DNA of 38,644 nt from CAZDAM01 sp964503595 (GCA_964503595.1 CAZDAM010000019.1:1-38644); one strand, 5' to 3'; shown: positions 23,268 through 32,255, numbered from the stretch's first letter. Made by a program: numbers and translations. The notes: generated by a model from the letters alone, not told the origin.

Positions 23268-25156
23268 TGAATCGTATGCGACTTAATGTTTCAGATCGAT
23301 TTGAACGGGCTCCCGGTATTCCTCTGATTTGCCTCATGAGTGCACTGCCTTTTGCCACTCTTGTCGAGGAGAATTCCGTTTTCTGGATTTTCTGGCTGGC
23401 TCTTTTTGGGCTTGGTCTGTTGAAACGCAGGCCTCTGCCGGAAATTTCCATGGTGTTCTGGTTTTGTGGCGGTCTGGCCATATCGGGACTTTACTATCGC
23501 TTCCTGGTTCCGGTGGATCTGCTTTTCTGGGGCCGTACTCTGCTTTTTCTTATGACGGGGATGCTCTACCTCAGTCTTGATCGTATCCGCATCATGGCGA
23601 TTGGCTTTCAGGCTTTTGTTCTGGTTCTGGTGGCATCGGCCCTCAATTATCGCTTCTGGATGGCAATCTATCTGCCGGTTTTTCTGTGGCTTCTGATCCG
23701 GATGCTGCTTCAGGGGGATTATGGCCGCATTTCTTCCAGAGTTTCCCTTAAAATGACTCTGGCCATTCTGACTCTGGCCTATCTGATGTTTCTTCTTTTT
23801 CCCCGCATGGCATTGTCAGGCATTGCTGGAGCAACATCGGTATCAGGGCTTTCCAATTCGATTGAATTTGGAGAAATGACCAACCTCTTGCAGTCGGATC
23901 GAATGGTGGGAAGACTGTTTTCTCCTTTTCCCATGCGGCTTCGGGGACAGATTCTGGATCGCTTTGACGGAAATGGCTGGACGAGCCGTTCCCGCTATCG
24001 AATCGGAGCTCTCTCATCTCAGAATGATGAGATCAACCTGCCTTATGAGCCATTTCCTTCCCAGAAACCCTATGAAGTACGTGTCGAACTTTTACCATCC
24101 CGCAGTGAGCAGCTGGTTCTGCCTCCCCGATCGGATCGCCTGCGACCGTCCATGGATCTGTGGTTTGATGCTCATGGCGGCGTGAGGAGGCGCTACTCAC
24201 CGACTCCCCGCGAAATCGTCTACGATGTTACGGCTTATGATCTGCCCCTTGAGAACCTGCCGGCCAGAAAATATTCTGAATCCGTCCTGAAGCGTTATCT
24301 TGTTTTGCCGGCAATTTCTCCCAGGGTTGAGGCTCTGAGTCGCCAGATTACCAGGCAGACCACGGATGTTTTGGAAGTGGGAAGAGCTCTGGAAAACTGG
24401 TTTCAGGAGAGATTCACTTACTCTTTGCAGTCCTATCATCCGGGAAATCCCCTGGAGCATTTCCTTTTTGAGGATCGAAGCGGGCACTGCGAATTCTTTG
24501 CTTCTGCCATGGCTGTCATGCTACGGACCCTGAAGATTCCCAGCCGGGTGGTTACCGGGTACTCCGTGAGCGAATACAATGAATTCGGGGATTACTATAC
24601 AATTCGTTCCCGGGACGCTCATGCCTGGGTGGAACTGTTGACTCCACAGGGGCACTGGATTGAGTTTGATCCGACTCCGGCCCGTAATGAATCAGCTTTT
24701 TCCTCTCTTCTTCCCATGCTGGGGCGCTATGCAGATTTTCTGGATGGCCTCTGGCAGAATTCTGTACTGTACTATTCCCGTCTGGATCAGCTCCAGTTTC
24801 TGCTCTGGCTTGAGAATCTGACCGGGATTCCCATGTCCAACCGAAGGCTTCTTCTGGGAGTGGCTGTTCTGCTGGTCATTTTTTTCTCGGTGGCTCTGAG
24901 CTGGCTGCTTTACCGGCAAAGGCCGAAGAAGAGCCATTTTCTTCTGATGCGTCTGGATCGTGGCTATCCGGGCCGTAAGCCGGGTGAAAGCCCGCTTCGC
25001 TGGCTGGGAAGAGTTGGCGCATCGGGGGAGATTCTGAAGCTTGCCCGTACTTTTCAGGACGCTCTGTATGCGGATGAGTTTGGCTCTGATCAGAAGGGTA
25101 GAGCCAGGGATGCTTTGGATAGACTTCTTTTTGCCCTAAGAGAAAACCGGGATTAA
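23267..25156 (+). CDS. TgpA-like membrane transglutaminase
   Basis: 629 aa. About six N-terminal membrane helices (residues 15-190, DUF3488 type), a periplasmic transglutaminase-like domain with the catalytic triad visible as Cys408 (SGHCEFFASAMAVMLR), His452 (RDAHAWVEL) and Asp468 (WIEFDPTP), then another helix (LLLGVAVLLVIFFSVALSWLLY) and a cytoplasmic DUF4129-like tail. TgpA of Pseudomonas is the known member. The reaction could be crosslinking or proteolysis at the envelope. The start overlaps the DUF58 stop (ATGA-type); GGAGG is only 2 nt before this ATG, so the next in-frame ATG at 23276 is also possible. Confidence 0.85.
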   Translation: MNRMRLNVSDRFERAPGIPLICLMSALPFATLVEENSVFWIFWLALFGLGLLKRRPLPEISMVFWFCGGLAISGLYYRFLVPVDLLFWGRTLLFLMTGMLYLSLDRIRIMAIGFQAFVLVLVASALNYRFWMAIYLPVFLWLLIRMLLQGDYGRISSRVSLKMTLAILTLAYLMFLLFPRMALSGIAGATSVSGLSNSIEFGEMTNLLQSDRMVGRLFSPFPMRLRGQILDRFDGNGWTSRSRYRIGALSSQNDEINLPYEPFPSQKPYEVRVELLPSRSEQLVLPPRSDRLRPSMDLWFDAHGGVRRRYSPTPREIVYDVTAYDLPLENLPARKYSESVLKRYLVLPAISPRVEALSRQITRQTTDVLEVGRALENWFQERFTYSLQSYHPGNPLEHFLFEDRSGHCEFFASAMAVMLRTLKIPSRVVTGYSVSEYNEFGDYYTIRSRDAHAWVELLTPQGHWIEFDPTPARNESAFSSLLPMLGRYADFLDGLWQNSVLYYSRLDQLQFLLWLENLTGIPMSNRRLLLGVAVLLVIFFSVALSWLLYRQRPKKSHFLLMRLDRGYPGRKPGESPLRWLGRVGASGEILKLARTFQDALYADEFGSDQKGRARDALDRLLFALRENRD

Positions 25157-25183
25157 TAAGTTTTTGTCCCGTGCTGCCGATAG
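25156..25183 (+). promoter_or_regulatory. Sigma-28 (FliA)-like promoter
   Basis: ATAAGTTT (25156-25163), 12 bp, GCCGATAG (25176-25183), close to the flagellar sigma-28 consensus TAAAGTTT-N11-GCCGATAA. Only 7 nt separate it from the ATG at 25191, so the mRNA would be leaderless. Confidence 0.6.
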
Positions 25184-25190
25184 CACACTT

Positions 25191-25799
25191 ATGTGCTCTT
25201 TTCTCCTCTTTCTGTGTTTTCTGGCGACTTGCACAAGCCCGATTTCTGCGGAATATCCCTTAGCTTCTAGCCGTCAGGTCCAGCGAGCTCTGCCCCGGCA
25301 GATCCAGGGCGAAGTCACACTTACTGCTGTGGCCCGTCCCCTGAAGGAAGTGCTGGAATCCGTGCTCTCCCGCTCGGGGCTTGAGTGGTTTCTGGATAAA
25401 GAGGTGAAAGGGCAGACTACCGTGGAGTTTCATGCTCTTCCCTGGAGGCAGGCTTTACAGCTGATTCTGGAGGCTCATGGTCTTTACTCCAGACAGGTGG
25501 GCCCAATGCTGACTATTTTTCCGAAAGACTCAGACCCTTCAGTGGCCAAAGCCCCGGTGACCAGCCCTGTGCCCGTTATTCATCTCGAACAGGTCGCGGT
25601 GCTTCCTCCCTATGGATTGAAGCTTTTGGGTACTGTCGGTCCCCAATCCGATCGGATTGCAATTGTCGATGAGAACGGGGAATCCAGGATGCTTCGTTTC
25701 GGAGAACGCTTAAGGGACGGAAGAAGAGTGATTCAAATCCATCCCGACAGTGTTGATGTTGCGGATGACAGTGGTTTGATCGAAGCGATCCGATTTTAA
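25191..25799 (+). CDS. Exported STN-domain/PilP-like protein
   Basis: 202 aa from the ATG at 25191; the longer TTG frame (25164) would start inside the promoter. Signal peptide MCSFLLFLCFLATCTSPISA, with a possible but atypical lipobox (LATC). Residues about 45-115 resemble the secretin/TonB short N-terminal (STN) domain (LKEVLESVLSRSGLEWFLDKE, WRQALQLILEAHGL). The C-terminal 65 residues resemble the PilP/GspC-type fold (LKLLGTVGPQSDRIAIVDENG, LRFGERLRDGRRVIQIHPDSVDV). Both domains belong to secretin-linked machines such as type IV pili and type II secretion, but no secretin is nearby. The sigma-28-like promoter and the fliK gene downstream suggest co-regulation with motility. Confidence 0.6.
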   Translation: MCSFLLFLCFLATCTSPISAEYPLASSRQVQRALPRQIQGEVTLTAVARPLKEVLESVLSRSGLEWFLDKEVKGQTTVEFHALPWRQALQLILEAHGLYSRQVGPMLTIFPKDSDPSVAKAPVTSPVPVIHLEQVAVLPPYGLKLLGTVGPQSDRIAIVDENGESRMLRFGERLRDGRRVIQIHPDSVDVADDSGLIEAIRF

Positions 25800-25801
25800 A
25801 T

Positions 25802-25830
25802 CTAAGACTTTTTCCCTATTTTGCCGATAC
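25802..25830 (+). promoter_or_regulatory. Second sigma-28-like promoter, upstream of fliK
   Basis: TAAGACTT (25803-25810), 12 bp, GCCGATAC (25823-25830). The -10 shares GCCGATA with the promoter 650 bp upstream. The leader would be about 45 nt and contains AGGAG at 25838-25842, which is not well placed for the fliK ATG. Confidence 0.6.
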
Positions 25831-25883
25831 CTACGATAGGAGTGATCTTTGTCTGATGGAACGGATTTCATCGGCTCACCTTC

Positions 25884-27987
25884 ATGGATGAGGGACTGTG
25901 GGAGATTTCTTTGCAGTCTCAATTTTCTATCAGCAGTACACAGGGATCGAAGTTGTCTTCTGCCCGGAAACCGTCAGTTTCCGGGGCCACTGGATTCTTT
26001 GATGTACTGAATCAGACTTTGAGCCAGAATTCCGACCCCCAGGGAAAGGTTGAGAATTCGAATCGGTCAGTTTCAACCCATCCTCACAAGAAAGCGGTGT
26101 CGAAGCATCCAGCGGTAGAAACCCCGCAAGGCGAAAAAGAGAAGTCGAACCAGACTGCTTTGAAAAGCGTCATATCTCAGGAAGAACCGGAAGAGATTTC
26201 GACCGGAGAAGAGACGACGGAAGCGGTTAAATCGGCTCAGGAAGAACCGGAAGAGATTTTGACCGAAACAGAGACGACGGAAGCGGTTAAATCGGCTCAG
26301 GAAGAACCGGAAGAGATTTTGACCNNNNNNNNNNNNNNNNNNNNNNNNNNNNNNNNNNNNNNNNNNNNNNNNNNNNNNNNNNNNNNNNNNNNNNNNNNNN
26401 NNNNNNNNNNNNNNNNNNNNNNNNGAAACAGAGACGACGGAAGCGGTTAAATCGGCTCAGGAAGAAGAGCAGGCCTCTGCCGAAGAGAATCTTTCTGATG
26501 AGCTCACCCCCATCGAAGCCGAAGAGGTTTCCGGAGCCGGGGAAAATCTTGAAATCCAGGAAATTCTGGCCGGGCTTTTGATGCAGTATCAGAGTGCCAA
26601 TGCTTTTGAGAAGAAGGAAAAGCTTGAAACCAAGCTCGATCTTCTGGTGACCCGTCTTCAGAAAGCTGGGAAGCAAGAACTCTCCCAGGATGCCTTGGCC
26701 CTGCTTCGCACCATTCAGGAAAATCTCCAGAACCCGGCATTGCCAGAACTTTTGGAGCATCCATCCTTTGAAGAGGTTTTCAAAGAACTCCAGAAAATTG
26801 CCCATAGCTCATTAGAGGTTATACAAGCCGTCCTGGCTTCCGTTGAACAGCCTATTCAGGAGGAAGCCACTAAGCTTGAAATGGCTGATAGCGGGTGGAG
26901 TCATGACGATAACTTTTCTGAAGTATTGGTGAAACCTGAGCTGGAGCCAGAAGAAAGCCTGATAGAGAAGACGATGGAAACGGCTTTGAAAGATACCGAG
27001 CCGAAGCCTCCGAAAGAAACGGGGTTTCAGAGAGAGGTTTTGATAGAGGCAGAGTCGAAACCATTAAAAGAAAGCCGGCAGGAAAAGCCAGCGCCTCCAG
27101 AATCTTCAAAGAAAACAGATCCGGTTGCGGAAATATGGAAAGATGTTGAAATTGTTTCCTTTGAAACGGAAGAAGCTTTGCCTGAATCTCATTTAAGAGA
27201 TGAAGATGCTGGGGCACAGGCGGCTCTGGCTCGCCTGATTTTGAAGCTTGATTCCGAAGTGAAGGCAGAAGCCAAGCCTGTGGAGCAGGTTTCTGAAGCT
27301 TTGCCGGAAGGGGTGGAGCTCTCTGAAGTGAAACCGGAAGCGGAGCCGAAAACCCGTCTGGAAGAAGCCTGGCAAAGGGTTCTGCTATCTCTTCAGAAGC
27401 ATGGAGCTTCCAAAGACGTTGTGGAAAAGGTCAAGCCGGGTCTTCAAGGAATGGAGGCTTTGGATCTGCAAAAATCAGATCAGCCGAAAACGGTCAGCCA
27501 TCGCATGCTGAACCATCCCTCTTTTCGCTCGAGTTCCCAGGTGATTGTCAATCAGGTGAAAGAGGCCATGATGGAAATCCGTCCGCCTCAAATCAGCCGC
27601 CTGCACATCATTTTAAGGCCGGAATCACTGGGTGAGGTCCGGGCTGAACTGAAACTGCAGGACGGGCACCTCCGGTTGCGTTTTGAGGTCGAGAATTCTA
27701 CGGTCAAGGAAGTTCTGGATCGCTCGACAGTGCAGCTTCGGGATGCCTTGAAAATTCAGGGCCTGGAAAAGGCCGAGATCGAAATCCGTACCAAGGAATC
27801 TTCTTCCCATCAGCAGTTCGGGGCCGATCACCAGAAAAATCAGGCGGATGAAAAAGCTCGTCACCGCCGCCAGAGTGGCAGAAATATAAACTTGGATGAT
27901 AACGAAGAAGAATACGAAACCATGGTTGAAGCTACTGTGCCTGAGAATCAGAGTCTAAGCAGTGGCCGACTCAACCAGTATATCTGA
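25884..27987 (+). CDS. fliK: Flagellar hook-length control protein
   Basis: At least 667 aa once the 100-N gap at 26325-26424 is removed; with the Ns counted, the two halves fall in different frames. FliK measures hook length and triggers the export switch. The N-terminal and middle parts are Glu/Lys/Pro-rich and disordered, including 60-bp tandem repeats. The C-terminal Flg_hook domain is clear: PPQISRLHIILRPESLGEVR, DGHLRLRFEVENSTVKEVLD and QLRDALKIQGLEKAEIEIR. It is followed 9 bp later by flgD. The start is uncertain: ATG 25884 has no ribosome binding site, while AGGAG (25838) is spaced for a TTG at 25849 in another frame that stays open about 130 bp. A frameshift near the 5' end cannot be excluded. 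Confidence 0.88.
26178..26457 (+). repeat. 60-bp tandem repeats in fliK, interrupted by an assembly gap
   Basis: Units start at CAG 26178, 26238 and 26298, each encoding a 20-residue Glu-rich unit of the form QEEPEEI(L/S)T...EAVKSA. The first is divergent, the second is canonical, the third is split by exactly 100 N yet otherwise completes a perfect 60-bp unit (26298-26324 plus 26425-26457). True copy number is unknown and is at least three. Confidence 0.9.
26325..26424. other. Assembly gap (100 N) inside fliK repeats
   Basis: Placeholder gap of 100 N. Flanks belong to the same repeat unit, so the assembler broke on the tandem array. The apparent frame change across it is caused only by 100 not being a multiple of 3. 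Confidence 0.9.
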
Positions 27988-27996
27988 GGGAATGAC

Positions 27997-28491
27997 ATGG
28001 CTGATTCCGTAAACAACGATTTACCGTATACCACCGTTGGGGCCACTTATCAGGCGACAACAAGGCAACCAACCCAGGAGTTGGGCAAGGATGACTTTCT
28101 GAAGCTGATGATTACCCAGCTTCAGAATCAGGATCCCTTGAACCCTACGGACAATACGGAACAGCTGGCTCAGCAGGCCCAGTTTACCCAGCTGGAGCAG
28201 ATTCAGAATCTTAATGCCAGCATGGAGAAACTGATTTCCATCTATCAGTCCGGGAACCGCTCCAATATCATCAGCATGATTGGAAAGGAAGTTGTGGGAG
28301 TCCAGACTGTACCTTCTGAAGAAGAGGATGGAGAAGATACAGAAATGGCCATTCAGGGACTGGTTCGCAGCGTAGATTTCTCGAATGGAGAAGCCAATGT
28401 TGTAGTGGAAACTCAGGATGGAGAATTCCTGCTGTCCATGGATGAAATTCAGGCCGTTCGCATTTATCAGCCACAGGCAGAAACAGAATAA
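27997..28491 (+). CDS. flgD: Flagellar hook assembly scaffold FlgD
   Basis: 164 aa. FlgD caps the growing hook and is needed for FlgE polymerisation. The conserved N-terminal part is present: LGKDDFLKLMITQLQNQDPL, NPTDNTEQLAQQAQFTQLEQ, then IGKEVVGVQ and a short C-terminal beta region. It is shorter than enteric FlgD (about 230 aa) and lacks most of the Ig-like/Tudor insert. The ribosome binding site is modest (GAGGG about 6 nt before ATG). It sits 9 bp after fliK, with flgE about 110 bp downstream, the common hook-gene order. Confidence 0.93.
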   Translation: MADSVNNDLPYTTVGATYQATTRQPTQELGKDDFLKLMITQLQNQDPLNPTDNTEQLAQQAQFTQLEQIQNLNASMEKLISIYQSGNRSNIISMIGKEVVGVQTVPSEEEDGEDTEMAIQGLVRSVDFSNGEANVVVETQDGEFLLSMDEIQAVRIYQPQAETE

Positions 28492-28501
28492 ATCGAAAGA
28501 A

Positions 28502-28557
28502 CCATCAGAATTCTGATGGAAAAACAATAAATAAAGCTTCCTGCCCGGATGGCAGGA
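28502..28557. promoter_or_regulatory. Perfect 18-bp palindrome and second hairpin between flgD and flgE
   Basis: CCATCAGAATTCTGATGG (28502-28519) is a perfect palindrome, followed by an A-rich stretch. CCTGCC-CGGAT-GGCAGG (28541-28557) forms a second stem. On the minus strand the palindrome runs into a T tract. These could be an operator, a processing site or a partial terminator that sets flgE apart from flgD. Confidence 0.45.
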
Positions 28558-28600
28558 TTCACTCGGAAATGGAATTCCGTGAGAATAGAAGGGAGACTCC

Positions 28601-31600
28601 ATGGGTCTGTCCAGAGCTCTGTTTTCGGGTATTTCCGGTTTGAAAGGACACCAGGTACGCCTGGACGTCATTGGCAACAACATTGCCAACGTAAATACTA
28701 CGGGATTCAAAAAATCCCGCGTAACCTTTTCGGATCTGTTTTATGATACGGTTTCCGAAGGTAGTTCTCCATCACAGGGAATTGGGGGGCAAAACCCCAA
28801 GCAGATCGGTCTTGGTGCCGGCTCCGCGGTTGTGGAGCAGATCATGACTGACGGGGCCACCCAGATCACTGGTGTTGCAACCGATCTGGCTCTTACCGGA
28901 GAAGGCTTCTTCGTGGTTGGGGATGCCAGTACCAGCCTTTACACCAGAGATGGAAATTTCAAGCAAGATGAAATTGGAGATCTGGTGGCGGCAGGCAGCA
29001 ATCTTCGCGTGAAGGGCTGGATGGCTGAACGCGATTCTAACGGGAAATTCACGGTGGATACCTCGAGTTCTTTGGATACCATCAATGTTCAGACCAATCG
29101 CAAAATGTATGCTTCTCCCACAGATCGGATTGAATACGCCTCGAATCTGGACTCCGGTTCAGCAGAAAGAACTATTTCCCAGGCAGATACCTTCATTGCC
29201 TTCAAGGACAACGCTTCTGAGGATCCCTCAAAACAGGGCGATCAGAAGCTGAATTTTTCCTTTCAGAAAATTGATGGCCAGACCTATACCTGGAAAGCAG
29301 CGGATACTGAAGGGCGTCCGATTGCCACCGGAGAGCTGAAATTCAATGATTTCGGTGAAATTATCTCTTCCTCAGTCAAGGGTTCCGGGAGCACTCAGGT
29401 CAATTACGACCCGTCTGATAGCTTGTTTCCCGACGTTCTGACCATGGATGGAGCCGCAAGCATCGTATCGATCGCTCAACCGGCCGTACCTCCGAACGGA
29501 ACTTACTTTTACAACCAGTCTGATGCCAATGCAGATATGGTGTTCGATCCGGATTCCGATGACTTCCGCCGACTCTCGGATCGCCAGAAACCCCGTGCCT
29601 TCTCTTTTACCTACGATCCAGATGGAATCCATAAGGCAGGAAGCTGGCAGAATGCCAATGCTCCCATCACCTTAAGGGGTAATGAAACCAATAAAAACAG
29701 CAATGCCTATGTTTCGATCACTGGAAATCTGAGTGCCAATACCGGCAAAGTCAATCTGGTTGTGAATCAAATTGAGATCAACAACAGCTATATCAAAACC
29801 CTGACTACCCCATCCCAGATTATCGATAAGAATACCACAGCGACTCTGAAGGTCAGTATTACGGGTCCTGCAGCGGGGGGCAATACCCTGAATGCTACCG
29901 TCTGGCAAATTCCACCATCCGGTGTGGCCAACGCTATCAGGATGGGCGCGGTATATGGTATTGACCCTCAGGACAAGGACATGGATATTGCCATTCCTGG
30001 CCGAATTTCTCTTAAGATCCGAAATAATGGACCGAATAATTTTGAAGCCGGCTCTGTGGAATTCCCGCCGATGTCTTCCGGCAGTTTTGGGGCTTCAAAC
30101 GGAACCGATTTCAGTCTGAACAATACTGCCTTCAATCAGGGTAACAGTAAATTTGAAATCCGCTATGTGGATGCTTCCCAGTCGGAATATCAGGGCGATC
30201 TGAGAATCCAGTTTACCGGGGCTAATACTTTCCAGCTGGTAGATGATGCCAATCAGGTTCTGACCACGGGAACCCTAAGGGATGGGGAAGTGGATACTCT
30301 GGTGGAGGTCAGCGGGATTTCCATGGTGATTCACCGTGAAGGGGATGCTCTGGATCCACTGGAGGTCTCCCAGTTGGGCCTTGAAGGAACGGCCATTCGT
30401 TTACGTGGTTTCACCAAGGCGACTGGAACTGCCGGTCCGATTACAGTCAATATTCCCAAGCCACTTGATTTAGATAACAATGGTCAGGTTCCGACTCCCT
30501 CCTCGAATATCGATTTCAATTTTGGTTTCAGCAAAGCCAGTGCCGAGACAAGAACAGCTCTTTCGACAGCAGCTCTTCCAACTTCGACAGCAGCCCCTCC
30601 AACAGCAGGAGCTCCAGATGGTGGCTGGACTGCGGCTGAACTTCTGGCTCTGAACACAGCCCGTTCCAATACTTTTCCAGCGGGTACGGTGACCGTTGAT
30701 GCGACGAATGCCAATTCCGGCTCCGGGGGGCAGTACCGGGTTGAATTCGGTCTGAGGGATCCGGCTGTATCGGAGCAGGATCCGACCAACCAGGTTCTAA
30801 GAGTCTACCAGAATGGTGTAGAGCTTTATGTGGTGGATCTAAATGGTGCGATGGATGATCAGTCGCTCACAACCGGGCAGTACAAATCCAGAAACGGAAC
30901 AGATCTTCAGAATTCAAACTATTTGCCAACCTTCAATTTCTTCTCGGAAATGGCAACATTTAAGACTGCTTTTGATGGAGGGGATACTTCCGCTGGGGGG
31001 GGGAATGGAGTGGACGATCCGGTCTATACTCCGCCAACTTCCACCGGTGCACCGGTTTATCGGGAGTCTGATGTGGTAAGGGATATGAATCGCAAGGTCA
31101 CCCGTCAGATCAATCTTCCCAATGGAGTGGTGATCAACCTGAGCAATGTGGATGCATCCGGTTCAATTGGCCGTGCCGCAGCCAATGCTAGCAATGACAG
31201 TGCCAATTTCTTTGTCGGAGATTCCTACAGCTTCAATGTAGTCAATCCAGGCAAGGCTGGCCTGACTGAAATTTCGACCTACTCTGCTGCTTTTCAGCGG
31301 GGAGCGGTACATTCCACCGCCATTGAAACTTTTGATTCGGTAGGTGGCAGTCACAGCGTCCGTGCCAGGTTTGAACACGTAGACAAAGAAGGAAGGGAGT
31401 GGAGATACTATATTTCCCTTGACGAAACGGATCCCCTGATTCAGGACTTCCTTTTCAATCCACCCTCAGGTTTTTCAGTAATCGATCCCAGAAAACCGAC
31501 CGAACAGGAATTGCGCCAGGCCAATGACTATGTTGTCAGGGGCGGCCGGGTCGGAAAACTGGTCTTCAATGAGGAAGGAACTCTGGATCCATTGAACTCT

Positions 31601-32086
31601 GTGGTACCTAGGGTAATTTTCAAGCCAGCTGATGCTGCCGAAGTCAACATCAGTCTGGACATGACTTTGGTTACCCAGTTTGAAGAGCAGTTTGGTACTG
31701 CTGCCCGTTTCCGTACTGGAAACAAAATGGGACTTCTGCAGGGGTACAGCATTGATAATACAGGCCAGATTGTAGGTTCTTACAGCAATGGCCAGAAGGC
31801 TGTGATTGCTCAGGTGGCGGTTGCCTCCTTCAACAATCCGGAAGGCCTGATCCGCAATGGTTCGAATGTCTTTGATGTGTCAGGAAACTCGGGAATTCCC
31901 CGGATTGGTACAGCGGGTTCGGATGATCGGGGCCTGATCAAATCAGGTTCTCTGGAAGGTTCCAATGTGGATCTGACCGATGAATTCACGGATTTGATTG
32001 TTACTCAAAGAGCGTTTTCGGCCAATGGCCGGGTGATTACGACCTCCGATGAATTCCTGCAGGAAATTCTTCAGCTGAAACGATAA
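28601..32086 (+). CDS. flgE: Flagellar hook protein FlgE, unusually large
   Basis: 1161 aa. The hook subunit termini are intact: N-terminal MGLSRALFSGISGL...LDVIGNNIANVNTTGFKKSR and C-terminal LEGSNVDLTDEFTDLIVTQR followed by AFSANGRVITTSDEFLQEILQLKR, the coiled-coil D0 region. LTGEGFFVVGD, another family hallmark, lies near residue 100. Salmonella FlgE is 403 aa, so about 750 residues are extra surface domain, beta-rich with many Asn/Asp/Gly, and with a low-complexity Thr/Ala/Pro stretch near residues 647-673. Large hook insertions are known in some other lineages. The start has GGGAG about 6 nt upstream. A stem-loop terminator candidate follows the stop. Confidence 0.93.
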   Translation: MGLSRALFSGISGLKGHQVRLDVIGNNIANVNTTGFKKSRVTFSDLFYDTVSEGSSPSQGIGGQNPKQIGLGAGSAVVEQIMTDGATQITGVATDLALTGEGFFVVGDASTSLYTRDGNFKQDEIGDLVAAGSNLRVKGWMAERDSNGKFTVDTSSSLDTINVQTNRKMYASPTDRIEYASNLDSGSAERTISQADTFIAFKDNASEDPSKQGDQKLNFSFQKIDGQTYTWKAADTEGRPIATGELKFNDFGEIISSSVKGSGSTQVNYDPSDSLFPDVLTMDGAASIVSIAQPAVPPNGTYFYNQSDANADMVFDPDSDDFRRLSDRQKPRAFSFTYDPDGIHKAGSWQNANAPITLRGNETNKNSNAYVSITGNLSANTGKVNLVVNQIEINNSYIKTLTTPSQIIDKNTTATLKVSITGPAAGGNTLNATVWQIPPSGVANAIRMGAVYGIDPQDKDMDIAIPGRISLKIRNNGPNNFEAGSVEFPPMSSGSFGASNGTDFSLNNTAFNQGNSKFEIRYVDASQSEYQGDLRIQFTGANTFQLVDDANQVLTTGTLRDGEVDTLVEVSGISMVIHREGDALDPLEVSQLGLEGTAIRLRGFTKATGTAGPITVNIPKPLDLDNNGQVPTPSSNIDFNFGFSKASAETRTALSTAALPTSTAAPPTAGAPDGGWTAAELLALNTARSNTFPAGTVTVDATNANSGSGGQYRVEFGLRDPAVSEQDPTNQVLRVYQNGVELYVVDLNGAMDDQSLTTGQYKSRNGTDLQNSNYLPTFNFFSEMATFKTAFDGGDTSAGGGNGVDDPVYTPPTSTGAPVYRESDVVRDMNRKVTRQINLPNGVVINLSNVDASGSIGRAAANASNDSANFFVGDSYSFNVVNPGKAGLTEISTYSAAFQRGAVHSTAIETFDSVGGSHSVRARFEHVDKEGREWRYYISLDETDPLIQDFLFNPPSGFSVIDPRKPTEQELRQANDYVVRGGRVGKLVFNEEGTLDPLNSVVPRVIFKPADAAEVNISLDMTLVTQFEEQFGTAARFRTGNKMGLLQGYSIDNTGQIVGSYSNGQKAVIAQVAVASFNNPEGLIRNGSNVFDVSGNSGIPRIGTAGSDDRGLIKSGSLEGSNVDLTDEFTDLIVTQRAFSANGRVITTSDEFLQEILQLKR

Positions 32087-32101
32087 TCCCAAGCTGAGTT
32101 G

Positions 32102-32127
32102 GCTGCGATGATGGTGTTCATCGCAGC
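32102..32127 (+). terminator. Stem-loop after flgE
   Basis: GCTGCGATGA pairs perfectly with TCATCGCAGC around a 6-nt loop, followed by a pyrimidine-rich tail (CCTTTCTTTTCTC). Likely the hook-operon terminator, though the T tract is interrupted and about 10 nt away. Confidence 0.6.
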
Positions 32128-32164
32128 TGGTACAGCCTTTCTTTTCTCAATGATTTTTTGATGA

Positions 32165-32255
32165 ATATGCGTTTGAAATGGATGAAAGGATTCTTTCATC
32201 GATTTCCTGACTGACCATTGCTATGTCATGGCCCCGCGTCTGCGGGGCTTTTTTT
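32165..32255 (+). ncRNA. Candidate small RNA ending in a strong terminator
   Basis: After the flgE stem-loop there is a separate unit: a perfect hairpin GATGAAAG-GATT-CTTTCATC (32181-32200), about 30 nt of linker, then a textbook terminator (32231-32255). No plausible ORF precedes this terminator, so an RNA product of roughly 90 nt is a reasonable guess. A promoter is not clear. It could instead be a second terminator of the flagellar operon. Confidence 0.3.
32231..32255 (+). terminator. Rho-independent terminator
   Basis: GCCCCGC-GTCT-GCGGGGC followed by seven T. It is the strongest terminator in the window and is on the plus strand. Confidence 0.9.

Noticed and set aside
23267..25799. Complete secretin or type IV pilus cluster around the STN/PilP-like gene
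   Set aside because: Only one protein carries secretin-associated folds; no secretin, pilin or ATPase gene is nearby.
26178..26457. Regular 60-bp repeats considered as a CRISPR array
   Set aside because: Units are contiguous with no unique spacers and stay in frame within fliK.
26424..26578. Apparent frameshift splitting fliK into two genes
   Set aside because: The frame change is caused by the arbitrary 100-N length; the coding sequence on both sides reads as one protein.
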